Positions 1 to 10,996 of a stretch of 56,552 nt of DNA are shown here, one piece after another (position 1 is the first letter of the stretch; every line of letters begins with the position of its first letter). This DNA is from Rhizaria sp. SCN 62-66 (Eukaryota; Rhizaria, unplaced), in contig MEDY01000174.1 in the NCBI GenBank assembly GCA_001724265.1, positions 1-56,552 of the forward strand. The letters are read 5' to 3'. A model generated the notes under the pieces. The model worked only from the letters and a program-made list of their open reading frames with translations. It did no database searches and was not told the origin of the DNA. The position numbers were made by a program, and so were the translations under genes.

Positions 1-325
1 TGTATTTTGTTGCCAACTTGACTTGAACGAAATCCCTCTGGGCTCCCTCCCCACGGCCCAGAGGCCGGTCCGCGCCATCCTACGACGGACCGATGGTCAG
101 TAGTGATATAACATCATGATGATTAAGCTAAGTAAGATTCTGAACAGTACCTGCCGCACGAACAACAAGCGACAGTGAATGACATTGACTGCTAAAGCAC
201 AGTCTTCTCTAAATAACGTTGCGATATCACACCCATTGACTGCGTGAATGACTTGCGTGCGCCTCGTATTATTATGCGCGCCAATGAATGACTATCTGAC
301 GAGCAAAAGATACACTATGTTTGCA
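1..325. other. Left-edge spacer with two tandem perfect hairpins
   Basis: No gene is supported here. Two perfect inverted repeats lie side by side: a 9-bp stem at 35-43 with 56-64 (12-nt loop) and a 7-bp stem at 66-72 with 86-92 (13-nt loop). The rest is AT-richer sequence with no tRNA-like boxes. It lies downstream of the 3' end of the minus-strand gene at 326-2431. The hairpins could belong to an RNA gene running off the window or to a 3' region; nothing decides between them. Confidence 0.4.
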
Positions 326-2431
326 TCAAAACAGCAATCCCCGTTGTTGCGCCACGTCAAGCTCCAGAGCACGCTCCCACCCGGCCCCGCCAAGCACGCC
401 CCTCGCCTCCCGCTCCCGCGCGCGCTGCCGCGCCGCCGCCACCGCCGCCGCAGTCGCGGTCTCCACCGCAGCCGCCTCGGCCTCAGCCTCAGCTTCGGCT
501 TCGGCAGCGTGCGCGTCGCTCTCGCGCATCGCGGAGGCGGCTGTTGCTGTGGCTGTGCGGGTGGAGGCGCGGGGCGGAGTGGCACCGACAGTGTGCGAGT
601 GCACGTCCAATGCTGCGTGATGCACTGCGTGGTGTGGTGCAGAGTGATGCCGCGAGTGGGCGGTAGCAGCGTTGTGCGCGTTGGCGTCGTGTTCACCACC
701 GTCGCCAGTAAATTTATCGTCGTAGTTATCGTCGTCGTCGTCATCATCATCAGAACCACTAATAACCTCTGCAGCGGCCGCAGCAGCCTCAGCGTCCGCA
801 CCATCACCATCGGTCATTGCTACACTCGTGCCAGCGCCAGCGCCAGTGTGTGCACCAACGTCAACGCCAGCGCCAGCGCCAGCGCCAGTAAAGTTGCTGT
901 GCCCACCGCGCGCACGCAACCAGGCGTCAGTCTTGCGCGCCTGTTCTTCCCGCCGCGCGCGCGCCTCAGCCTTGCGCTGCCGACGGAACGCCCTCACAGC
1001 CTCCGCCTCCGCCTCTGCGTCCGCGTCGGTGGCAGAGGTAGACTGACGGTGACCGTGAGAGGTTGAGATGACTGGGGCGGAGGGCAGGGGGGGCGGGGCG
1101 TGGATGGGGGGCTGGTAGCGCGGGCGGAGGCGAGACTCTGGCACTGCGGACAGCTGTGCTAGTCGGGCTGGGGACGGAGGGCGCACGTTGGGGTCAGCAG
1201 GCAGCCGCTGTTGGCGTACAAGTGCGTATAAGCCAAGAACAAAGCGATTTATTAAGAACATTGAATGTGAGAGTTCGTGATCAAGCTTTCAATTGTTACA
1301 GCAATACATGGATGAGATTCAATGAAACGTTGAGATCCAAACAACAACAATAGCAAAACGCAACAGTAAGAGATGAATGAGACGTACTCTAACCTCAAAC
1401 CGGCTGCGCCCGGCCTTGTCAGCGCCGTTTTGGTCCAGCCCGGCAGCTAGCGCGTCTACTTTAGCACGCTGTGACTCGGCCAGCGGCTGCGTCAGGGCCG
1501 CGCGCCGCTGCAGAAAGTCCTCGTGCGTCGCGCGCGTGCGGGTGAACTTGGCTGTGACGGTGCGCGGGCGCGCTAGAGACGCCTGAGGAGGCGCGAAAAC
1601 GTAGATGAGAACAAAACGTGTGTTGCGTAAGAGATGAGAGAGTGTGAGGGATTGTTGACCAAAGAAGGTGCCATGCATAAAAATAAAGAGAGTACCGTTA
1701 ACAACAAAAAGTACATTGCTATCTTCAATAAAAATACACGAATAGCGCTGCATTAAGCCATTTAGACGTGGTTTAATATCCGTTACTAACGTGTCAGCAT
1801 TGCGGAAGGTCCTCAAGCGTACCATTTTGTTCGCGAGCGGGTCCGGCGGCAGCGCGCGGAGCTGCTCATAGGGCACCGCGCTCGCAGGCTTCTCTGTGCA
1901 GGCGTGGCCGGCGTCAGTGGCGTCGGTCGCGGCGTGTTTGCGCTTGCTTTGCTTGTGGCGGGGCGCGGTGGCGAGCTTCGCCAGGCGCGCGCGCTCGTGA
2001 TCGGAGAGCGGGGCGGACTTGAGCTGTGCGAGCTCTTGCTGCCGCTGCTGCTCAGCCGCGGCCTCGGCGGCCAGAGTGTCCTGTGCGCGAGTCAGGGGAT
2101 CAAGAGGCAAAGCGTGAGCGCGATCGAGAGAGGAGTTGGTGTCAGAGAATAGGGAGAGAGAGCGCATGTGGAGATAAGAAGCGGGACGGACCGAGAACGT
2201 AGGTTTGACGCGCCGCGGAACGGCAAGTCGGCTTAAAGCATCAATGTTTTTTGGGACTACACATAAAGAAACAATCAAAACAGATCTATGGTGAGCTAGG
2301 CGGCCTGAACGAGCGAAGTCGAGGGGTCAGAAGCGATGGCCGTTGGGAGGTGAGTTAAAAGACGTACCTGAAGGGGGGTTCCGCTCCGGCTCGGGCGGAA
2401 CATAAACTAAAGGACGACTCCAGTAGCTCAT
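326..2431 (-). CDS. Unrecognised four-exon protein with acidic Ala/Asp/Glu-rich C-terminus
   Basis: I do not recognise this family. The model joins four exons read leftward: 2431-2368, 2256-1787, 1582-1388 and 1207-326 (TGA stop), giving about 536 residues in one frame. The introns are 2367-2257 (GTACGT donor, T-rich acceptor), 1786-1583 and 1387-1208 (GTACGT donor). The protein starts MSYWSRPLVYVPPEPERNPP, chosen because it is the only ATG in the first exon that splices in frame. The middle is charged and probably helical, with a basic stretch near 1950. The last exon has an Arg/Glu-rich helix followed by Ala-Gly, poly-Asp, His-Ala and Ala-Glu runs coded by hexanucleotide repeats. No signal peptide or membrane segment is visible. 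Exon 1 to 2 is the least certain junction. A structural or flagellar role is possible but unsupported. Confidence 0.6.
823..893. repeat. Exonic hexanucleotide repeat (GCCAGC-type)
   Basis: Short imperfect tandem GCCAGC-like units inside the last exon of the minus-strand gene, read there as alternating Gly/Ala. The cleanest run is about 868-893. A related run near 470-507 codes alternating Ala-Glu in the same exon. Confidence 0.7.
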
Positions 2432-2880
2432 ATCCACCAAAACCAAGTTGATAGCTTCACCGACGATCGTATTAAGCTCGAACCAGAAGCTTCCTTTAAG
2501 GCTCTTCGTAACGGAGGACCAGCGCGGTCGCGGTGGTGCCACCACTGGGTTTAGACACTTCAAAGCATATCCGTTAAGAAACGTGCGACTCAAGCGTTGT
2601 AAAGATGCATATCTTTAAGTTAAAATTCTTTGTGTATTATAGTTTAAAGCATCAACTGTTGTCGACGTATAATTTGCACATGAAGAGGTAATCCGAAGAT
2701 TGCCATCCGCGCACGCATTCGTGGTCGCGCTTAACTTCCGTTGTTTTTAAGAGTTCGACATATTCTGACATAGAGTTAAACTAATACGCACACAGCATAC
2801 CATTTGTATTTTTCTTCAAGTGGTTTCACAGGCAGCACGCAGAGTCCGCGACATTTCCTTGCGCTTTATCCCGGGCCGAG
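2432..2880. promoter_or_regulatory. Divergent spacer between the leftmost gene and HFM1
   Basis: AT-rich 449-bp region separating the start codons of two divergent genes, so it should hold both promoters. I see no TATA-like element at a convincing place and no RNA gene. Confidence 0.4.
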
Positions 2881-3266
2881 ATGCAGCATTACAACCCGCA
2901 TGCATCGGCCTACAACCGCGCTTCAGATGCGTCTGCGGGCGAGAAATCCGTCGCTTTGCCGCGAAAATCGCTCCATAACCACGCCCCTGTGCTCCATCCC
3001 CAGGCCGCTGCGCGCAACTCCTGTGAAAACAAGGAGAACCTCTCACACGGGCCCCTCTCTCGCTCCTCAGCCTTTGCACCCCAGCAGCACGGTTATGGTC
3101 AAGCTCAGTCACAGTCACAGGCTTCGTCGCTCGCTCGTGCGCCTCCTTGCGCTACCGTTGCGCTTTCATTCCCAGTGGATCCGCTGGCGGACCTTCCGCC
3201 TGTGCCCGTGGACGACTTTTTCTTCACAGAGAACTCGCTCCCCTCCGCCACCTCAGCATCAGCACC

Positions 3267-3297
<31 letters not shown>

Positions 3298-6200
3298 TAC
3301 CAGTCTGGGCAAGCGTCCTCATACGGCCGTCCTCAGTATGGAGCCGCTGCGGCTGGTTCTTTCCGCAGCACTTTCCCCGTCACACAGTCGCAGTCCCAGC
3401 TCCAGTCTCAGACTCAGACAGCGTTTCAGCGCAACAGCAGCACCTTTGACTCCTACAACAACAACGCCAACCAAGGCGTGAACGATAACGGTTTTCCGGC
3501 TGCATCTGCGGCTGCCGGTGGCGCTCAGTCGTACTGTGCAGCGACTGCGGATGTTTCTGTGGGGTTTGACGGGACACCTCTGGTGCCCGTTGCGAGTCTG
3601 TTGCCGCACCACGTAGGCGTGTTTCCCAAGTACAAGTACTTTAAGTACGTTGCATTGCACGCAGCAAACTGTTACATTTCAAGTTGATAACTGCAAAGAT
3701 TCGCTATCTAGATTAAAACTCAATGCTAAATAATCCAGTTATGGCGCCAATATCTAATGTATTCTTTCTTCAGATGTCACAATCCCACAACATATCTTCA
3801 TCAAAACTTCACTCTTTTTGGTCTTTTTTACGACTCTTTTTTTGCGTAACACACTGCGTTTTCACAGCGTCGTGCAGTCGCGCTGCTTCGACACGGTATA
3901 CAACTCTGATGCCAACGTGGTTGTGGCCGCCCCCACGGGCTGCGGAAAAACCGCCATCTTCGAGCTTGCAGTGCTCCGCCTCTACCGCGCACACCATAGT
4001 AACGGGGCAGGGGGACGAGGTAGCAGCACTGGGGGCGGAAAGGTCAAGGCAATTTATATCTGCCCGCTTAAGTACGAAAAAACTGTTTTATGTCAATTAT
4101 ATGCTGTTTCTAGCGAGGAACCCGTTTGTCCGCATCATCTGCACGAGCTCACACTCTCACACACGCTACTAACTTCACTCTTGTCTTATTTTTGCACTGT
4201 AACGTAACACAGGGCGCTGTGCGAAGAGCGTTTCGCTGACTGGAACACCAAGTTCTCACCCCTTGGTCTCCGCGTGGCCCAGGTCACCGGTGACACTCAG
4301 CACGCAGACTTCGGCGGCCTAACTAACACCGACATTGTGTACGTCTCGCTCTATATCTACCTACACATCGCAAGACACTCTATGAGCACGTGTACTTAAA
4401 GCAAGATAACTGTTTGACACATTATGATCACATCTCATTAAAATGATTCTTTCTGGACAACAATCTCACTCACTTCTACACCATCTACATAACTGCAACG
4501 CACTGTATCACGCGGCACCGCTCTGCTTCTTTACACAGGATCACGACTCCTGAAAAGTGGGACACTATGACCCGCCGCTGGAATGCCTCAGCCGCCTCAG
4601 CTTCGATTATGAACTCCATCGGGCTACTCATGGTTGACGAAGGTATGCACTACTCACAAACATCTATCGCTCCGCAGTCTTTTGCAAAACTTCGACTTTG
4701 GTTCTCTCACAACTCTTCCTGATCATCCGTATCATCCATATTACTCGCACTCATTTGATTAAATATTTTCACTTTTACCTTGCTGATCCATCCTTACCCC
4801 CGTGTATCCACGCGTACTACCCTCGCGTACCCCTCTTGTGCACCGCCACAGTGCACGTGCTAAACGAGAGCCGCGGCGCGTGCGTCGAGGGTACCGTGAC
4901 CCGCTGCAAGATGGTCCAGTCCACCTTTGCCCCCGCCGTCGCCGCCGCCCGCGCCCACGCCCCGTCTGGCGGCGAGGCGCTGCGCGTGGAGCTCCAGTGC
5001 GCCGGTCTGCCGCCAATCGCAACCATGCGGCTGCTGGCGCTCTCGGCCACGGTGCCCAATCTGGGGGATATCGCGGAGTGGCTCGACGCCAAGAGCTTCG
5101 GATTCGGGCCGCAGTACCGGTACGCGTTGTGACAATCAGACAGAGCAAACTATCTTGATTTTGACGAATTTCATAACAAATCGATGTTTTTAAACTAAAA
5201 ATCCACGGTCACGTTGAATTTTGCAAATTTTAATCTCTGAAATTGTTTTACCTTTGCATATGAAAACTGCATATTGCTCACACTAACGCTTTGGTTTTCC
5301 TCTGTCACACACTCACAGCCCTGTGCCGCTGGAGGTCGTCGTGCGCTCCTACCCTCCCGCCAAGTCGTCCTTCATGTTCTCGCACATCCTGAACTTCCGT
5401 CTGGCGGACATCCTGGCAGAGCACGCCGGCGGCCGTCCCGCGCTCGTCTTTTGCTCCACGCGTAAAGAGTGCCTCTCGGCGGCGCAGGAGCTCGCCAAGG
5501 CCCCGCTCGCGCTCGTCTCCACAGCGCGACAGCGGCACGCGCTCGAGGCCGTCGCGCGCACGCTGAAGTCGCGCCCGCTGGCCGAGTGCGTTGCGCGCGG
5601 TGTCGGCGTTCACTCGGCCGGGCTCGAGTACTCGGACCGGCTGGCCGTAGAGCGGCTGTTTCTCGACGGCCACCTGCTCGCGCTGTGCACGACGTCGACG
5701 CTGGCGCAGGGCGTGAACCTGCCCGCACACCTGGTCGTGATCAAGGGCACACAGGCCTACAACTCCGGCGCCGGGTACGAAGAGTACGCGGGGTCAGCGG
5801 TGGTGCAGATGATGGGGCGCGCGGGCCGGCCGCAGTTCGACTCGTCCGCCAAGTGCGTGATCATGACGCAGCACAGCACGCGCCGCCTTTACGAGCGCAT
5901 TGAGCAAACCCCGGTCGAAAGCACTCTGACGGCCGCCGTTGTCGAGCACCTCAACGCCGAGATCGTGCTTGGCACAGTGCGCAGCGCGATGGATGCGCAC
6001 CGGTGGATCCGCAACACGTACCTCTACGTCCGCGCCAAGCGCCGCGCCGCCGCCGCCGCCGCAGCAGCACCGGGCTTGGGAGTTGTGAACATTGCGACTG
6101 GCGCTGGCGCTGGCACTAGCGCGGGCGCAGGCTTCGGCGCTGGTGTCGCTGCGGCTGCGGGGGCGGTCGTGAGGCGTGAGGTTGGGAGCGCGGGGTCGGC

Positions 6201-9200
6201 GTTGCACGAGACCGTGAACCGAGAGCTCGCGCGGCTCTGCGAAAAGGGACTCGTGGTCTACCGGCCGCCTGCTAATCACACTAACAATACCGCAGATGAC
6301 GCGAGTACCTTGATTACCACCACGAGTACCGGCGCCAACCCCACGAGTACCGCCGCCGCGCCGGCCGCGCCACCACTGCGCATCCCGATAGAGAGCGCGC
6401 TTGAGTCGACGATCCTGGGCCAAGTCATGGCACGCTTTTACCTGCGCTTTGACACCGCAGCGGCGTTTGGCGCGCTTGCGGGCGCGGGCTCGCTGGAGGA
6501 TGTGATTGACCTGTGCGCCGCCGCCGACGAGTACCAAGGCCTGCAGATTAAGATGGGTGATAAAACCACATTAACCAAGCTCAACAAGGTCCCCAAGAAG
6601 GACCAGGTCCCCGGTGCGTTTCCGGGCGTGCGTTTTCCTGTCCGCCGCGCTGCCGGCTCCGGCTCTGGCGGCTCGGTTATTGCCGAGGCCCGTGACAAGG
6701 TCAAGGTGCTGCTGCAGTGCGCGCTGGACCCGACGTGCCGCATCGCCGATCACGAGCTGACGCTGGCGACCGAGACCATCGCGCAGGGCGCGGGCCGCCT
6801 GCTCTCGGCGCTCTGCGAGTTCTTGGCGACGCAACCCGCGGCGTGGACCGCGCTGCGCAACGCGTTAATGCTGCGCAAGGCGCTCACGCAGCGGCTCTGG
6901 CCCGACCCGTCGCCGCCGCCGCTGCCTGTGTCGGCGGACGCAGCGGCAGCGCCCGACGCGCACGCCGCAACCCGGGGCGCGGCCTCAGTTACCCACATTG
7001 CGGACCACCTGCTGCAGCAGCTGGACGGCATTGGACCACGCTACTGCGCGCTGCTGGGCCAGCGCGGCGTCCGCTCCTTCGGCGACCTCGCGGCGACCAC
7101 CGCGGCCGAAGTTGACGCCATCTGCGGACGCGGACGCGCGTTCTCGCAGAAGATCTTCGAGTCGCTGGCCGCCGTGCCGCAGCTTGTGCTGGGGCTGGAG
7201 CTCGAGCCAGGCGCCGGGAACACGGCCCCCACAGGCACCCACGACCGGCGCGTACGCGTGACTCTGCGGCAGCTCAAAGACGACTTCGCACCGCAGCCGA
7301 AGCTGCGCCAGAGCGTCGCGCTTGTCGTCGGCGACGACAGCAACGCGCTGCTGTCGCACCGCGTCTGCTGGCTTTCGGCTGCGGGGCCCGGGGAGTGGAG
7401 CGCCGTGGTGCTTGCGAAGGCCGGCTCGGTGGTCACGGCCGCCGCGGTTGATAAGACCTTCGTCGGTGTAGACGTGCAGCACTCGCTCCGCGTCCCCGGC
7501 ACGCGTCCTCTCACTGCTAATGTTATCACCGTTGCAGACGGCGCTTCCGGCAGTGCTAGTGCGAGTGCGGGTGAGAGTGCCGGTAGCGACGCTGCGACAG
7601 GTCCGGCAGCAAAGAAGCTGACGCGCGCGGAGGAAAACAGGCTCAAGGCGCAGGAGAAGCTCAAGCTCGCGCGAGAACGCAAGGCTGCCGAAGCTGCTGC
7701 AAAGGCTGCTGCTGAGTCAGGATCTGGCTCCAGCTCTAGCGCCAGCTCCAGCTCTAGCGCTAGTGCGAGCGCTATTGCAAGTGCAAGTGCCAAGAACGCG
7801 ACTACCGCAGTGCCCGCAGGGCCAAGCGCGGCGGCGCAACGGCTGAGCGCTGCTGCGGACGTGCTTGCGAGCGCGGTCAAGTCCACCACAGGCTCTGGGG
7901 GCCTCACGTCTGGCGGCCAGTCAAACAACGCTATCTCTGTCGCTGCTGCTAACACTGCCAAGACTAAGGCTGACTTCGAAGATGGCGACTACGACGGCGC
8001 CCGTGTCGACGACCTGGCAGGCCTTGGAGACGACATTGACGGCTTTGGCGTCGACTTCAATAGTGACTTGAACAGTGTGACACAGGCGCAATCCACGCGA
8101 CCCAACGGTACGTCTGCCGGCACCGCTGGTGACTGTGACGACGACCCTGAGCTGAGCGAGATGGACGCGTTTCTGCGCGCCCTTGAGCCTGGCGCCTTGC
8201 CTGGCGACAGTGACAGCGCTGGCGCGTTTGACGCACCTCCGCCGGAGCCCACGGTCACTGATACGAACGCCGTGAGCGCCAATCACACTCACAGTCAAAG
8301 CTTTCGTCACGGGGGCAGCGGCGGTGGGAGTGGCAGCGATGACGATGTGGTTGCGCTGGGCCCCGTCACCTTCAGCCCTGCCAAGCGCGCTGCAAACACA
8401 GACGCCACCCGCTCCACAACAGCCGTTGCGGCTGCGGCCGCTGCTGTTGATGCGACTGGCCCTCGGTCAACTTCAGTGCCATCGTCATCGTCGTCGTCGC
8501 TGTACAGTCGCAAGCGAGGTGCAGACTCGGCCCCGGGCCCTTCGGCAGCATATGCCGCTGCACACCCCGCCACGCCCGCTGTCGCGCAGTCCACATACAG
8601 TGCCAGTGCAGCGCACGGTCATGGTGTGAAGCGCTCTAAGGGCGGCGCATCCACAGGGACTAACCCGGGCGCAACTGCGGAGCTGGTCACGTTTGCGCCC
8701 CCAGTGCGCGGCGCCTCTGGCCCTCTGGCGCGCTTTATGCCCCGCCAAAGCGCGAGCGAGACCTCCAGTGCGGAAAGCGGAGAGCAGGGCCAAAGTGGAG
8801 GTGTCGCGACGTTGCAGCCAGAGGAGTACATGGGCTCACTTGCACCGGACTCCGTGTTCGCCAATAACAACAATAACAACAGCGGCATTGGCAAGTACAT
8901 GCAGCAGCAGACTGGCAACAGCGGTGTGGAGACACTCGACCGCTTTGCTTACAGCAAGGCTGCGAGCAAGCCTAACTCCAACCCCAGCATTGGCTCTAGC
9001 GCTGGCGCTGGCGCGGATCCCGCGGCCACAACTAAGCCCGCTCCCATCACTGCCTGGCAATCAACTACTCAGCTCTCTGCCCCCTCAACCACAACTGGCA
9101 CTACGGCTGGCACTGGCACTGCTGTGGCAAGCAATGGGACTGGGACGACTGCGAGTGGCTCTGGAAGGCTGCCCCCGCCCAGCGCCCGCCAAACCGCCGG

Positions 9201-10557
9201 CGAGCGTGCGGCGGGCGGCGCCGGTCTGGGTTACCTCCGCATGCTCGCCGCGCGCGCCAGCTCCCTGTCCAGCGAGACTGCCGCGAACGATGGCAGTGCT
9301 GCTGCGACCGCTGCGGCGCCGACTGTGGTGGTGCCGCCGCCGTCGCCGCGGACGCTGCCGCCGGGCGCGGGCCGCGGGGGCGCGCTGACTGGCGCCGAGG
9401 CTGCCGTCACGTGGGGGCAGCGCTCTCAGCACGCCGCCGCCCACAGCCACAGCCACGGTCACGCAACAAAGCAACAACAACAGTACCAACAGCCTACGTA
9501 CAGCGGTGGCGCTGCTGCAAGCGGCAGTGGCTACAGCGGGCCAGTTGCGCCGCCGGCGACGCCTGGACTGGGGACTGGGCTGCAGTTTGACAGCTTCGTC
9601 TCTGCGGCCACATACGGCACCCCCTACAACCGCTACAGTCACGGTCACGGCAGCGGCTTCAACAGCAGCGGTGTCGGCTCTGCTCCTGGCTCTGCTCCTG
9701 GTTCTGGCTCTGGCTCTGCTAGCGCTGGCGCTGGCGCTGCGGGCGGTGACTTTAAGAAACTGGACCACGGCCAGGACAACAGTCACGGTAGCGGCCACGG
9801 CTACAGCGCAACAGGCGCGGCTCACGGCAACAGCGGTGGCAGTCACCCACAAGAGCAGCAAGAACAGTTACATAAACAGCAACAAACGCAGGCGCTCTAT
9901 CACCAGCAGCAGGAGCAAGAAGAGCTTGCACAGGCTCAGACTCAGGCGCAACAGCAGCATCAGGAGAGTGCTTATAATGCCGGCGACTCTGGCTATGGTA
10001 CATACAATAGCGACCAGCGGCATCAGCAGTACCAGCAGCAGCAGTCATATGGCGGCTACCGCAGATACACTGGCTATGGCAACGCTGGCTACGGAGGCAA
10101 CGCTGGCTACGGAGCAAGCGGTGGCTACAGCAGCAACGCTTACGGCTACGGCAACAATGGCTATGGCAACGGCGGCTACGGTGCTCAGCAGGGCTATGGC
10201 TACGGCAACAACACTCACATCAGCGGCTACGGCAGCGCTGCTCAGCACGGCACCAACGGCTACGGTGCACAGGGCTACGGTGCGCAACAGCAGCATCTGT
10301 ACCAGCACAACCAGCAGCAGGGTGGTTACCAGGGCTACGGCGGCAACAGCGGCTACGGCGGCAACGGTTACGGCTCCGCGCCCGTACCGGGGGCTTACGG
10401 CGCGCCTCTGATGCCGACCGGCGCGAGCTCCAGTGCAAGCGCGAGCGCGAGTGTGAGTGCGAGTGCAGGTGCGAGTGCACAGCAGCAGCCGCCACAGAGT
10501 CCGGCGCCGCGAAACGCGTATGCATTCCACAGCAACAACAACTACCGCGCACGGTGA
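2881..10557 (+). CDS. HFM1: Meiotic DNA helicase MER3/HFM1 with a very long low-complexity C-terminal tail
   Basis: Superfamily 2 Ski2-like helicase of the MER3/HFM1 family, which promotes meiotic crossover formation by unwinding and extending recombination intermediates. Exons: 2881-3644, 3868-4071, 4213-4338, 4539-4642, 4852-5119, 5319-10557. They join in frame to 2,234 residues ending in TGA. Walker A APTGCGKT lies near residue 276; the family signature TTPEKWDTMTRRW lies in exon 4; DEVH is at 398-401, its Val codon split by intron 4. Later come the SAT motif (LSATVPN), motif VI QMMGRAGR near 651, a Sec63-type region and a helix-hairpin-helix (LDGIGPRYCALL) near 1056. From about residue 1250 on the protein is Ala/Ser/Gly/Gln-rich, ending in Gly-Tyr-Gly repeats. 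Yeast and human proteins are about 1,190 and 1,440 residues, so the extra length is the tail. The N-terminal 230 residues are also disordered and Gln-rich. Confidence 0.93.
10066..10377 (+). repeat. Repeats coding Gly-Tyr-Gly-rich segment of HFM1
   Basis: Degenerate GGCTACGG-type units coding GYG, GYGG and GYGN motifs spaced by Asn, Gln and Ala. They resemble the prion-like low-complexity domains of FUS-type RNA-binding proteins. The segment follows Gln-rich tracts (about 9850-10050) and precedes an Ala-Ser alternating run (about 10430-10480). Confidence 0.85.
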
Positions 10558-10996
10558 GTTGCTGCACGAGGCGAACTGACTGCGAGCAACAAGTGAAACA
10601 TCAAGATTGAATAATGTAACTTAGCTTAACGTAATACTTAGACTGAAAGGCCAACACACTTGTTACATTGGAATGAAATGAAATGATTTTTGTATTTGTA
10701 TTACTTATACTCGTACGCGCGCGTATGTGTGTGTGTATCTGCTGCACCAAGCGAGGCCTCGTGTCACCGTAACAAGGGAAGCACGGGCACGCTTGTACAC
10801 AAAATAAGAGACAACGAGCGCGAGTTAGCGTCAAACTACGTAAACGTCAGCAACAAACAAACAAATCGAAAGAGAAACACTGGAACAATCTCAAGAATAC
10901 ATACATAAAGTCGCAACAACCAAAGCCTTCACTGATCACAAACGACGACGAGATCGCTCCGCTAAACTATATGTGTGTGTTGCTTTACGTCGATTC
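10558..10996. other. Convergent spacer between HFM1 and DRC9
   Basis: AT-rich 3' region shared by two converging genes. It contains a short TG run (about 10724-10738) and no supported gene. Confidence 0.5.

Noticed and set aside
110-150. C/D-box snoRNA-like motifs (ATGATGA then CTGA)
   Set aside because: The two boxes are only about 20 nt apart and no terminal stem is present.
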